A DNA stretch of 64,000 nucleotides from Dyella_D sp052115385 (lineage in GTDB: Bacteria; Pseudomonadota; Gammaproteobacteria; Xanthomonadales; Rhodanobacteraceae), in assembly GCF_052115385.1 (NCBI RefSeq), contig NZ_JBFRGP010000014.1, positions 1 to 64,000 on the forward strand, written 5' to 3'. The position numbers and the translations under genes were made by a program. The notes below the pieces were generated by a model. That model made no database searches. It saw only the letters and a program-made list of their open reading frames with translations, and was not told the DNA's origin. This document shows positions 35,381 through 43,370 of the stretch, piece by piece (position 1 is the first letter of the stretch; each line of letters opens with the position of its first letter).

Positions 35381-36484
35381 TTGCGCAACCCCACCATCAA
35401 GGACGTCGCCAAATCGTCCGGCGTCTCGCTGAAGACGGTCTCCCGCGTGATCAACCGCGAGGCTTCGGTACGCGCCGACACACGCGAGAAAGTGGAGCGC
35501 ACGATCGAAGCGCTCGGCTACCAGCCCAACCCTTCCGCCCGCGGCCTGCGCAGCACGCACGCGTATGCGATCGGCCTGGTCTACGACAACCCCAACGCGC
35601 ACTACGTGATCAGCATGCAGGAAGGCGTGCTGTCGGCCTGCCGCGAACGCGGCTTCGGCCTGCAGATCCACCCCTGCGATTCCTCGTCGCCCGGCCTGGC
35701 CCGCGAACTGTGCGCGCTGGTCGAGCGCAACCGCCTGGCCGGCCTGGTGCTGGCGCCGCCGATGTCCGAGCAGCATGAGCTGGTGAGCACGCTGCTCAAG
35801 CACGACATCGACCTGGTGCGCATCATTTCCTCGCGCGACGATCCGCACGACGGCTCGCCCTGCGTCTACGTGGACGACCGCAGCGCGGCTTATGCGATCA
35901 CCGAGCACCTGATCCAGCTCGGCCACAAGCGCATCGGCTTCCTGTGGGGCGAGCCGCATCACCGTTCCAGTCCCGAGCGCTACCAGGGTTATGCCGACGC
36001 GCTGAAGGACTACGGCATCGTGCAGGACAAGAAGCTGGTGCTGCCGGGCCGCTACGCCTTCGACGACGGTTTCCGCGGTGCGCGCAAGCTGCTGGCGCTG
36101 AAGGATCCGCCCACCGCGATCTTCGGCAGCAACGATGAGATCGCCGCCGGTGTGCTCGCCGCGGCGCGCTCCAGCGGCCTGGATGTGCCGTGGGACCTGT
36201 CCATCGCCGGCTTCGAGGACAGCCCGTTCTCCAAGCAGGCGTGGCCGGCGCTGACCACCGCGCGCCAGTCCACCAGCGAGATCGGCCGCCATGCCGCACT
36301 GCACCTGATGGCCGACCTGCAGCGCGAGAACGGCGAAGGTTTTGCCGAGCCGTCGAACGAATGCTTCGTCCCCGAGCTGGTGGTGCGCGGCTCGACCGCA
36401 CCGCCGAAGAACAACACACCCAAGAACAGCACGCCCAAGACCACCCCACCCAAGAACGCCACGCCGCGCACGCTCAAGACCTGA
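35381..36484 (+). CDS. LacI family repressor of the GlcNAc cluster
   Basis: This is a 367-residue regulator. It is read from TTG at 35381, which has GGAG eight nt upstream and puts RNPTIKDVAKSSGVSLKTVS at the N-terminus, the normal LacI headpiece position. The effector domain follows (LVYDNPNAHYVISMQEGVL, FGSNDEIAAGVLAAARSSGL). Unusual is a C-terminal tail of about 27 residues made of PKNxTP/PKTTP repeats that is not part of the LacI fold. It is the candidate binder of the two operators near 33667 and 33901; effector presumably GlcNAc or its phosphate. Confidence 0.88.
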   Translation: MRNPTIKDVAKSSGVSLKTVSRVINREASVRADTREKVERTIEALGYQPNPSARGLRSTHAYAIGLVYDNPNAHYVISMQEGVLSACRERGFGLQIHPCDSSSPGLARELCALVERNRLAGLVLAPPMSEQHELVSTLLKHDIDLVRIISSRDDPHDGSPCVYVDDRSAAYAITEHLIQLGHKRIGFLWGEPHHRSSPERYQGYADALKDYGIVQDKKLVLPGRYAFDDGFRGARKLLALKDPPTAIFGSNDEIAAGVLAAARSSGLDVPWDLSIAGFEDSPFSKQAWPALTTARQSTSEIGRHAALHLMADLQRENGEGFAEPSNECFVPELVVRGSTAPPKNNTPKNSTPKTTPPKNATPRTLKT

Positions 36485-36522
36485 CGCCGCGCGGCCGCAC
36501 GCATCACCGAGAACGCCATCCC

Positions 36523-37557
36523 ATGAAGCAAGCCAGCGACACCCTGATGTACCGCGAAGCCCACGAGGCTGCCGACGTGGTCGAGCGCCAGCTCGCCGCC
36601 AATGCCGACGTGCTCAAGGCCCTGGGCGAGCGCCTGCGCGCCGAGCCGCCGCGGTTCATCGTCACCTGTGCGCGCGGCAGCTCCGACCATGCGGCGGCCT
36701 ATGCCAAGTACGTGTTCGAGACGCGGCTGGGGCTGCTCACCGCCTCGGCCTCGCCCTCGGTCGCCTCGATCTACGACGCCGACCTGAAGCTGGACGGCGC
36801 GCTGTTCCTGGTCATCTCGCAGTCCGGCAAGAGCCCCGACCTGCTGCGCAGCGCGCAGGCCGCGAAAGATGCCGGCGCGCTGGTGGTGGCGATGGTCAAC
36901 GTGGAGGACTCGCCGCTGGCCGCGCTGGCCCACACGGTGATCCCGCTGCGCGCCGGCCCCGAGCTGAGCGTGGCGGCGACCAAGAGCTACCTGGCCACGC
37001 TGGCGGCGATCCTGCAGCTGACCGCGCACTGGGGCAACGACGACACCTTGCACGCTGACGTGGCGCGCCTGCCGGCCGACCTGCGGCGCGGCTGGGATGC
37101 CGACTGGAGCGCGCTGGTCGACGGCCTGCGCGAGCAGCGCAACCTGTTCGTGGTCGGCCGCGGCTACGGCTTCGGCCCGGCACTGGAAGCGGCGCTCAAG
37201 CTCAAGGAAACCTGCGGCCTGCACGCCGAGGCGTTCAGCGCGGCCGAGGTGAAGCACGGCCCGATGGCGATCGTCGGCGCCGGCTTCCCGGTGCTGTTCT
37301 TCGCCCAGGGCGACGACACCCTGGACAGCACGCTGGCGGTGGCCGAGGAATTCCGCGCGCGCGGCGCGCGCGTGCTGGTGGCCAAGCCCGGCGCCAGCGG
37401 CCCGGACACGCTGCCGCTGCCGGCCGGCATGGATTCGATCGTCACCCCGCTGCTGGCGGTGCAGAGCTTCTACCGCGCCGCCAGCGAACTGGCGCTGGCG
37501 CGCGGCTTCGATCCGGACGTGCCGCCGCATCTGCGCAAGGTGACGGAGACCGTGTGA
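36523..37557 (+). CDS. nagB-II: Glucosamine-6-phosphate deaminase, SIS type (NagB-II)
   Basis: This is a 344-residue protein with two SIS domains, related to the isomerase half of GlmS. Phosphosugar-binding motifs CARGSSDHAA and VISQSGKSPDLL are in the first domain, and VVGRGYGFGPALEAALKLKE in the second. In GlcNAc clusters of Shewanella and Xanthomonas this protein replaces NagB and converts glucosamine-6-phosphate to fructose-6-phosphate and ammonia. The start is ATG 36523. Its TGA overlaps the nagA ATG by one base (TGATG), so the pair is coupled. Confidence 0.9.
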   Translation: MKQASDTLMYREAHEAADVVERQLAANADVLKALGERLRAEPPRFIVTCARGSSDHAAAYAKYVFETRLGLLTASASPSVASIYDADLKLDGALFLVISQSGKSPDLLRSAQAAKDAGALVVAMVNVEDSPLAALAHTVIPLRAGPELSVAATKSYLATLAAILQLTAHWGNDDTLHADVARLPADLRRGWDADWSALVDGLREQRNLFVVGRGYGFGPALEAALKLKETCGLHAEAFSAAEVKHGPMAIVGAGFPVLFFAQGDDTLDSTLAVAEEFRARGARVLVAKPGASGPDTLPLPAGMDSIVTPLLAVQSFYRAASELALARGFDPDVPPHLRKVTETV

Positions 37558-38717
37558 TGAGCGCTGCGCAACCGCTTACCGCCCTGGTCAATGGCCGCGT
37601 GCTCGGCGAGCACGGCGCGCGTGACGATCTCGCCGTGCTGCTGCGCGGCGGCCGCATCGAAGCGCTGCTGCCGGCCGGCGATGCCTCGCTGGCCCAGGCC
37701 GCACGCCACGATCTGCAGGGCCGCCTGCTGCTGCCCGGCTTTATCGACGTGCAGGTCAACGGCGGCGGCGGCCTGTTGTTCAATGCCGCGCCGACGGTGG
37801 ACACGCTGCGCGGCATCGCCGCGGCGCACCGCAAGTTCGGCACCACCGGCATGTTGCCGACGCTGATCACCGACACCGCCGAAGTCATGCATGCCGCGCT
37901 GGAAGCGGTCGACGCGGCCATCGCCGAAGGCGTGCCCGGCATCCTCGGCATCCATCTGGAAGGCCCGTTCCTGGCGCCGGCGCGCAAGGGCATTCACGAT
38001 GCCAATCTGTTCCGCCTGCCCGATGCCGCGGACATCGCCGATATCGCGCGCAAGCATCGCGGCGTGGTGATGATGACGCTGGCGCCCGAACGCGTGCCGC
38101 TGGACACCATCCGCCTGCTCAGCGCCGCCGGCGTAGTGGTGGTCGCCGGCCATACCGCCGCCGACTACGCCACCACGCGTGCCGCGTTGGACGCCGGCGT
38201 CAGCGGCTTCACCCATCTGTACAACGCAATGACCCCGCTCAGCAGCCGCGAACCCGGCGTGGTCGGCGCGGCGCTGGACGACCCGCATAGCTGGTGCGGG
38301 CTGATCGTCGATCTGCACCACGTGCACCCGGCCAGCCTGCGCGTGGCCATCGCCGCCAAGGCGCGCGGCAAGAGCGTGCTGGTCACCGACGCAATGCCAC
38401 CGGTGGGTGCGGACGATCCCACCTATGTGCTCAACGGCCAGACCATCGTGGCGCGCGACGGCATCTGCCAGAGCGCCGACGGCGTGCTGGCCGGCTCGGC
38501 GCTGGACATGGCCACCGGCGTGCGCCACCTGGTCAACGCGGTGGGCCTGCCGCTGGCGGAAGCCTCGCGCATGGCCAGCGCGTATCCGGCCGCATGGCTG
38601 GGGCTGGAGCGCGAGCTGGGCCGCATCGTCGCCGGGCAGCGTGCGGATTTCGCCGTGCTGGACGACGAGCTGGTCGTGCAGGAAACCTGGATCGGCGGCG
38701 TGCGCTACGACGCCTGA
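37557..38717 (+). CDS. nagA: N-acetylglucosamine-6-phosphate deacetylase
   Basis: It removes acetate from GlcNAc-6-phosphate. This is a 386-residue amidohydrolase with IHLEGPFLAPARKGIHD (metal-binding E135), VVAGHTAADY, FTHLYNAMTPLS and catalytic Asp in VTDAMPPVG. ATG 37557 was chosen over the adjacent GTG 37554 because the family starts here and TGATG coupling with nagB-II results. It is last in the rightward nag operon. A half repeat of the CCCTCTCCC family follows. Confidence 0.94.
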   Translation: MSAAQPLTALVNGRVLGEHGARDDLAVLLRGGRIEALLPAGDASLAQAARHDLQGRLLLPGFIDVQVNGGGGLLFNAAPTVDTLRGIAAAHRKFGTTGMLPTLITDTAEVMHAALEAVDAAIAEGVPGILGIHLEGPFLAPARKGIHDANLFRLPDAADIADIARKHRGVVMMTLAPERVPLDTIRLLSAAGVVVVAGHTAADYATTRAALDAGVSGFTHLYNAMTPLSSREPGVVGAALDDPHSWCGLIVDLHHVHPASLRVAIAAKARGKSVLVTDAMPPVGADDPTYVLNGQTIVARDGICQSADGVLAGSALDMATGVRHLVNAVGLPLAEASRMASAYPAAWLGLERELGRIVAGQRADFAVLDDELVVQETWIGGVRYDA

Positions 38718-38749
38718 TTTCACAGCTTCTCCTAACATGCGTCGAGTAA

Positions 38750-38774
38750 AGCCCCTCTCCCTCCGGGAGAAGGA
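38750..38774 (+). repeat. CCCTCTCCC-type repeat, half copy D
   Basis: Only one terminal hairpin (CCCCTCTCCCTCCGGGAGAA) is present. It lies 33 bp after nagA and could serve as a weak terminator. Confidence 0.6.
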
Positions 38775-38895
38775 CTCGCTCCCTGAGATTGAGAAAAAGG
38801 CAGACGCCACAGCAGTCGGCATGAGATTCGACGTGCCCTCTCTTTCACCGAACTTCAACGTGAAGGGCCGGTAGAGTACGCCGCGACATTGCCTG

Positions 38896-38939
38896 ACTTG
38901 ACCGGCGTCAAGTAGTTGCCGGTTCGTCGGCGCTAGCAT
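38896..38939 (+). promoter_or_regulatory. FNR/CRP-superfamily-type promoter of the nap operon
   Basis: The palindrome ACTTGAC-CGGC-GTCAAGT (38896-38913) has the TTGAC-N4-GTCAA core recognised by FNR/CRP-superfamily regulators of anaerobic nitrogen-oxide metabolism. Its centre is 41.5 bp before base 38946, and TAGCAT at 38934-38939 is then exactly at -12 to -7. This is class II activator geometry. The identity of the regulator (FNR, DNR or HcpR-like) is open. Confidence 0.7.
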
Positions 38940-38941
38940 CG

Positions 38942-38969
38942 GAGAGGGACGCAGCCGTGCGTCCCTCTC
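38942..38969 (+). promoter_or_regulatory. 5-prime hairpin of the nap mRNA
   Basis: A perfect 12-bp stem (GAGAGGGACGCA and its complement) with loop GCCG starts within a few bases of the predicted transcription start. It lies 19 bp before the napE ATG. It lacks a T run, so it is not a terminator; an mRNA-stabilising or regulatory role is possible. Confidence 0.6.
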
Positions 38970-38988
38970 GCCGGCACGGGGAACAAGT

Positions 38989-39147
38989 ATGGAACGTCCC
39001 GCGGATCGCACCGGGAAACGCCAGGAGCGGATGGTCTTCCTGCTCCTTACCGTGGCGCTGTTTCCCATCCTGGCGGTATTGACCGTCGCCTCCTACGGCT
39101 TCGCCGTGTGGATCTGGCAGATGTTCAACGGTCCACCGGGGAGCTGA
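38989..39147 (+). CDS. napE: Periplasmic nitrate reductase accessory protein NapE
   Basis: This is a 52-residue single-span membrane protein. The pattern FPILAVLTVASYGFAVWIWQ followed by GPPG is the NapE signature. A basic N-terminus (RTGKRQER) precedes the helix. It is first in napEDABC and ends one base before the napD ATG. Function of NapE is not settled; it is found only in nap operons. Confidence 0.88.
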   Translation: MERPADRTGKRQERMVFLLLTVALFPILAVLTVASYGFAVWIWQMFNGPPGS

Positions 39148-39148
39148 C

Positions 39149-39517
39149 ATGAGCGCCGACACTTTCCACCCCAGCCGCCGCGCCTTCCTGCAAGGGCGCT
39201 TTCCGCGCGGCGAGCGCGGCCACGAAGCGGGCAACGACGAGCTGCATATCTCCAGCCTGCTGGTGCAGCACCGGCCGCAGGCGATGCCGGCGCTCGAAGC
39301 CTATGTCGATACCCAGCCGGCGCTGGAGATCACCGCGCGCGGCGAGCATCGCTGCGTGCTGCTGTGCGAAACCGGCCACCAGCGCGAAGTGCTCGACCTG
39401 ATCGACGCGATGCTGGCCCTGCCCGGCGTCGTCAACGTCTCGCTGATCTACCACCACGCCGAGCCGCGCGACGAACTCGAACAGCCGCTGCAACCGCCAC
39501 CGGGAGCCGAGGCATGA
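39149..39517 (+). CDS. napD: NapA maturation chaperone NapD with N-terminal extension
   Basis: NapD binds the Tat signal of NapA before export. The conserved part runs from about residue 33 (LHISSLLVQHRPQAMPALEA) to LPGVVNVSLIYHHAEP. This protein is 122 aa instead of the usual 85-100 because about 32 residues precede it, including SRRAFLQGRF. That resembles the N-terminus of NapF or a Tat-like leader. It overlaps napA by 4 bases (ATGA). Confidence 0.85.
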   Translation: MSADTFHPSRRAFLQGRFPRGERGHEAGNDELHISSLLVQHRPQAMPALEAYVDTQPALEITARGEHRCVLLCETGHQREVLDLIDAMLALPGVVNVSLIYHHAEPRDELEQPLQPPPGAEA

Positions 39518-42009
39518 CCCTGACGCGACGCGAATTCATCCGCAACACCGCCGCGGCCGCCGCGGCCAGCGCCGCCGGCCTCGCGCTTCCCGCCGCCGCC
39601 AGCAACGTGCTGACCGAAGGCGATCTCACCCAATTGAAATGGGACAAGGCGCCGTGCCGCTTCTGCGGCACCGGCTGCGGCGTCAACGTGGCGGTGAAGA
39701 ACGGCCGCGTGGTGGCCACCCATGGCGACGTGCATGCGGAGGTCAACCGCGGCATCAACTGCGTCAAGGGCTATTTCCTGTCCAAGATCATGTACGGCAC
39801 GGACCGTCTGACCCAGCCACTGCTGCGCAAGACCAACGGCGCTTACGACAAGAACGGCGAGTTCACGCCGGTGTCGTGGGACGAAGCCTTCGACGTGATG
39901 GCCGCGCAATTCAAGCAGGTGCTGAAGGCCAAGGGCCCGGGCGCGGTGGGCATGTTCGGCTCCGGCCAATGGACCATCTTCGAAGGCTATGCCGCCAACA
40001 AGCTGATGAAGGCAGGCTTTCGCAGCAACCATCTCGACCCGAACGCACGCCATTGCATGGCCTCGGCGGTGATGGGCTTCATGCGCAGCTTCGGCATGGA
40101 CGAGCCGATGGGCTGCTACGACGATATCGAAGCCGCCGACGCCTTCGTGCTGTGGGGCTCGAACATGGCGGAGATGCACCCGATTCTGTGGACCCGGGTG
40201 ACCGACCGGCGCCTGTCCAATCCGCACGTGAAAGTGGCAGTGCTGTCGACCTACGAGCATCGCAGCTTCGAGCTGGCCGATATCCCGATCGTGTTCACCC
40301 CGCAGACCGACCTGGTGATCCTCAACTACATCGCCAACCACATCATCAAGACCGGCAAGGTCGACAAGGAATTCGTCGGAAAGTACACCAGCTTCAAGCG
40401 CGGCAACGACGATATCGGCTACGGCCTGCGCCCGGACAATCCACTTGAACTGAAGGCCAGGCACGCGAAGGACGCCAATGGCGGCCAGCCGATCAGCTTC
40501 GAGGAATTCGCCAACTTCGTTGCACCGTACACGCTGGAGAAGGCGGTGCAGATGACCGGCGTGGAGCGCGGCTGGCTGGAACAGCTGGCCGAGCTGTACG
40601 CCGATCCGAAGGTGAAGGTGACCTCGTTCTGGACCATGGGCTTCAACCAGCACACGCGCGGCGTGTGGGCCAACAACATGGTCTACAACATCCATCTGCT
40701 GACCGGGAAGATCTCCACGCCGGGCAACAGCCCGTTCTCGTTGACCGGCCAGCCTTCCGCCTGCGGCACCGCGCGCGAGGTGGGCACCTTCAGCCATCGC
40801 CTGCCGGCGGACATGGTGGTGACTAATCCGGAACACCGCCGCCACGCCGAGGAGATCTGGAACATCCCGCACGGCATCATCGATCCGGTGCCCGGCTATC
40901 ACGCGGTGGAGCAGAACCGCGCGCTGCGCGACGGCAAGCTCAATGCGTATTGGGTGATGGTCAACAACAATATGCAGGCCGGCGCCAACATGATGGAGGA
41001 GACCTATCCGGGCTATCGCAACCCGGAGAACTTCATCGTGGTCTCCGACGCTTATCCCACGGTGACCGCACAAGCAGCAGACCTGATCCTGCCGGCAGCG
41101 ATGTGGGTGGAGAAGGAAGGCGCTTACGGCAATGCTGAGCGCCGCACGCAGTTCTGGCACCAGCTGGTGAAGGCACCGGGCGAGGCGCGCTCGGACCTGT
41201 GGCAGCTGATGGAATTCGCCAAGCGCTTCACCACCGACGAATGCTGGCCGGCCGAGATCCTGGCCTCCCATCCGCAGTTCAAGGGCAAGACGCTGTACGA
41301 CGTGCTTTATCGCAACGGCAAGGTCGATCGCTACCCCGTCGCCGATATCGAAGCGGGCTTCCAGAACGACGAGGCCGCCGCGTTCGGCTACTACCCGCAA
41401 AAGGGTTTGTTCGAGGAATACGCCGAATTCGGGCGCGGGCACGGCCACGACCTGGCTCCGTTCGATGCGTACCACCAGGCGCGCGGCCTGCGCTGGCCGG
41501 TGGTCGACGGCAAGGAAACACGCTGGCGTTATCGCGAAGGCGCCGACCCGTACGTCAAGGCCGGCACCGGCTTCCAGTTCTATGGCAACCCGGATGGGCG
41601 CGCGGTGGTGTGGGCCCTGCCTTACGAGCCGCCCGCGGAAATGCCGGACGACGAATACAACCTGTGGTTGTGCACCGGCCGCGTGCTGGAGCATTGGCAT
41701 TCCGGCTCGATGACCATGCGCGTGCCGGAGCTGTACAGCGCCTTCCCTGCCGCGGTGGTGTTCATGCATCCCGACGATGCGGTGGCGCGCGGCCTGAAGC
41801 GCGGCGACGAGGTGCGCGTGGTTTCGCGGCGCGGCGAAATGCTTTCGCGCATCGAGACGCGCGGCCGCAACCGCGTGCCGCGCGGGCTGGTGTTCGTGCC
41901 GTGGTTCGACGCCGGGCAGCTGATCAACAAGGTGACGCTGGACGCGACGGACCCGATCTCCAAGCAGACCGACTACAAGAAGTGCGCCGTCAAAGTGCTG
42001 CCTGCCTGA
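39514..42009 (+). CDS. napA: Periplasmic nitrate reductase catalytic subunit
   Basis: It reduces nitrate to nitrite in the periplasm. This is an 831-residue protein with Tat signal TRREFIRNTAAAA, [4Fe-4S] ligands C48, C51, C55 and C83, and the molybdenum ligand C181 in LDPNARHCMASAVMGF. The molybdopterin dinucleotide domains, including the C-terminal FVPWFDAGQLINKVTLDATD, are complete. Length is typical. The ATG overlaps the napD stop. Electrons come by NapC and NapB encoded downstream. Confidence 0.97.
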   Translation: MTLTRREFIRNTAAAAAASAAGLALPAAASNVLTEGDLTQLKWDKAPCRFCGTGCGVNVAVKNGRVVATHGDVHAEVNRGINCVKGYFLSKIMYGTDRLTQPLLRKTNGAYDKNGEFTPVSWDEAFDVMAAQFKQVLKAKGPGAVGMFGSGQWTIFEGYAANKLMKAGFRSNHLDPNARHCMASAVMGFMRSFGMDEPMGCYDDIEAADAFVLWGSNMAEMHPILWTRVTDRRLSNPHVKVAVLSTYEHRSFELADIPIVFTPQTDLVILNYIANHIIKTGKVDKEFVGKYTSFKRGNDDIGYGLRPDNPLELKARHAKDANGGQPISFEEFANFVAPYTLEKAVQMTGVERGWLEQLAELYADPKVKVTSFWTMGFNQHTRGVWANNMVYNIHLLTGKISTPGNSPFSLTGQPSACGTAREVGTFSHRLPADMVVTNPEHRRHAEEIWNIPHGIIDPVPGYHAVEQNRALRDGKLNAYWVMVNNNMQAGANMMEETYPGYRNPENFIVVSDAYPTVTAQAADLILPAAMWVEKEGAYGNAERRTQFWHQLVKAPGEARSDLWQLMEFAKRFTTDECWPAEILASHPQFKGKTLYDVLYRNGKVDRYPVADIEAGFQNDEAAAFGYYPQKGLFEEYAEFGRGHGHDLAPFDAYHQARGLRWPVVDGKETRWRYREGADPYVKAGTGFQFYGNPDGRAVVWALPYEPPAEMPDDEYNLWLCTGRVLEHWHSGSMTMRVPELYSAFPAAVVFMHPDDAVARGLKRGDEVRVVSRRGEMLSRIETRGRNRVPRGLVFVPWFDAGQLINKVTLDATDPISKQTDYKKCAVKVLPA

Positions 42010-42019
42010 GGATGCCCCG

Positions 42020-42586
42020 ATGTCGAACACTTCCCGCTTCGTCGCCAGCGCCGTGGTCGTGCTGGCGCTGGCATCGGTCCTGGCATTCGTCGCTTCGCAC
42101 CGGCGCGTAGGGCCGACCGGCGAGCCGCCTGAGGGCGCGGCGCCTGCCGCTTCGGCACCGGCGCCACGTCCGGCCGTGGCGGTGGTGCCGGCCGGTGCGG
42201 GCCTGGATGCGCTGCGCCGCGGCGCCGAGATCGACAAGGAGATCGCGCCGCCGCCGATGGCGCGCGTGGAGAACGCCGACATCAAGCGCAACCGCGCCTA
42301 CCCGATGCAGCCGCCGACCATCCCGCACACCATCGACAACTACCAGATCGACCGCAATTCCAACCGCTGCATGCTGTGCCATGCGCGCGCCAACGCCGAC
42401 AAGTTCCAGGCACCGCCGATCAGCGTCACCCACTACATGGACCGCGACGACCAGTTCCTCGCCACCATTTCGCCGCGGCGCTATTTCTGCAACCAGTGCC
42501 ACGTGGTGCAGACCGATGCGAAACCGCTGGTGGCCAACGGCTTCAAGGACATCGACACGGTGCTGTCCGAGCAGAAGGCGAATTGA
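42020..42586 (+). CDS. napB: Periplasmic nitrate reductase dihaem cytochrome c subunit
   Basis: This is a 188-residue electron donor to NapA with two haem sites, CMLCH (117-121) and CNQCH (157-161). The family motif PPTIPHTIDNYQIDRNSNRC precedes the first. The N-terminus has an uncleaved-looking hydrophobic segment (ASAVVVLALASVLAFVA) followed by an Ala/Pro-rich linker of about 45 residues, longer than usual. It begins 10 bp after napA. Confidence 0.95.
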   Translation: MSNTSRFVASAVVVLALASVLAFVASHRRVGPTGEPPEGAAPAASAPAPRPAVAVVPAGAGLDALRRGAEIDKEIAPPPMARVENADIKRNRAYPMQPPTIPHTIDNYQIDRNSNRCMLCHARANADKFQAPPISVTHYMDRDDQFLATISPRRYFCNQCHVVQTDAKPLVANGFKDIDTVLSEQKAN

Positions 42587-42588
42587 GC

Positions 42589-43188
42589 ATGTGGCCATGG
42601 ATCAAGCGATGCCTGCTGGCCTTCTGGCAGACGCTGCGGCGCCCCAGCGTGCACTACAGCCTGGGCTTCCTCACCCTGGGTGGCTTTCTCGCCGGCGTGC
42701 TGTTCTGGGGCGCGTTCAACACCGCGCTGGAAGCCACCAACACCGAGAAGTTCTGCACCGGCTGCCACGAGATGCGCGACAACGTGTTCCAGGAGCTGAA
42801 GACCACCATCCACTACAGCAACCGCTCCGGCGTGCGCGCCACCTGCCCCGACTGCCACGTGCCGCATAACTGGACCAACAAGATCGCGCGCAAGATGCAG
42901 GCCTCCAAGGAGGTGTGGGGCAAGCTGTTCGGCACCATCAATACCCGCGAGAAATTCCTCGACGAACGCCTGGTGCTGGCCGAGCACGAATGGGCCCGGC
43001 TGAAAGCCAACAATTCGCTGGAATGCCGCAATTGCCACAACTACGCCTCGATGGACCTGACCCGGCAGTCGCCGCGCTCGGCGGCGATCCACAAGCGCTG
43101 GCTGGGCACGGGGGAGAAGACCTGCATCGATTGCCATAAGGGCATTGCGCATCATCTGCCGGATATGAAAGGCGTTCCCCAAGGCTGA
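42589..43188 (+). CDS. napC: Tetrahaem quinol dehydrogenase NapC
   Basis: This membrane-anchored NapC/NirT cytochrome oxidises quinol and passes electrons to NapB. It has 199 aa, one N-terminal helix (YSLGFLTLGGFLAGVLFWGAF) and four CxxCH haem sites at 56-60, 86-90, 146-150 and 179-183. It is last in the operon. No napF, napG or napH is present, so NapC is the only quinol route encoded here. It starts 2 bp after the napB stop. Confidence 0.96.
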   Translation: MWPWIKRCLLAFWQTLRRPSVHYSLGFLTLGGFLAGVLFWGAFNTALEATNTEKFCTGCHEMRDNVFQELKTTIHYSNRSGVRATCPDCHVPHNWTNKIARKMQASKEVWGKLFGTINTREKFLDERLVLAEHEWARLKANNSLECRNCHNYASMDLTRQSPRSAAIHKRWLGTGEKTCIDCHKGIAHHLPDMKGVPQG

Positions 43189-43192
43189 GCCG

Positions 43193-43288
43193 GCGTAGGT
43201 TGGGGTGAGCCACAGGCGAACCCCAACATGGCCGCATGGATACGCACCACCTTGTTGGGGTTCGCCTGTGGCTCACCCCAACCTACGC
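43193..43288. repeat. REP doublet, copy 5
   Basis: GTAG-headed inverted pair directly after napC. The triloop is ACA in both arms (GCC-ACA-GGC and the inverted equivalent), a change shared by the two arms. It lies 5 bp after the napC stop codon. Confidence 0.85.
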
Positions 43289-43370
43289 TCTTGGGCTGGG
43301 CCGACACCAAACTGCAACATGCCGTGCCCAGCATGGCCGGCTAGCTCCTTCTTATTCGCCGAGGTTCCGC

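Noticed and set aside
39448..42291. 947-codon minus-strand frame opposite napA
   Set aside because: napA on the plus strand is unmistakable; the antisense frame has typical His/Val/Arg-rich shadow composition.
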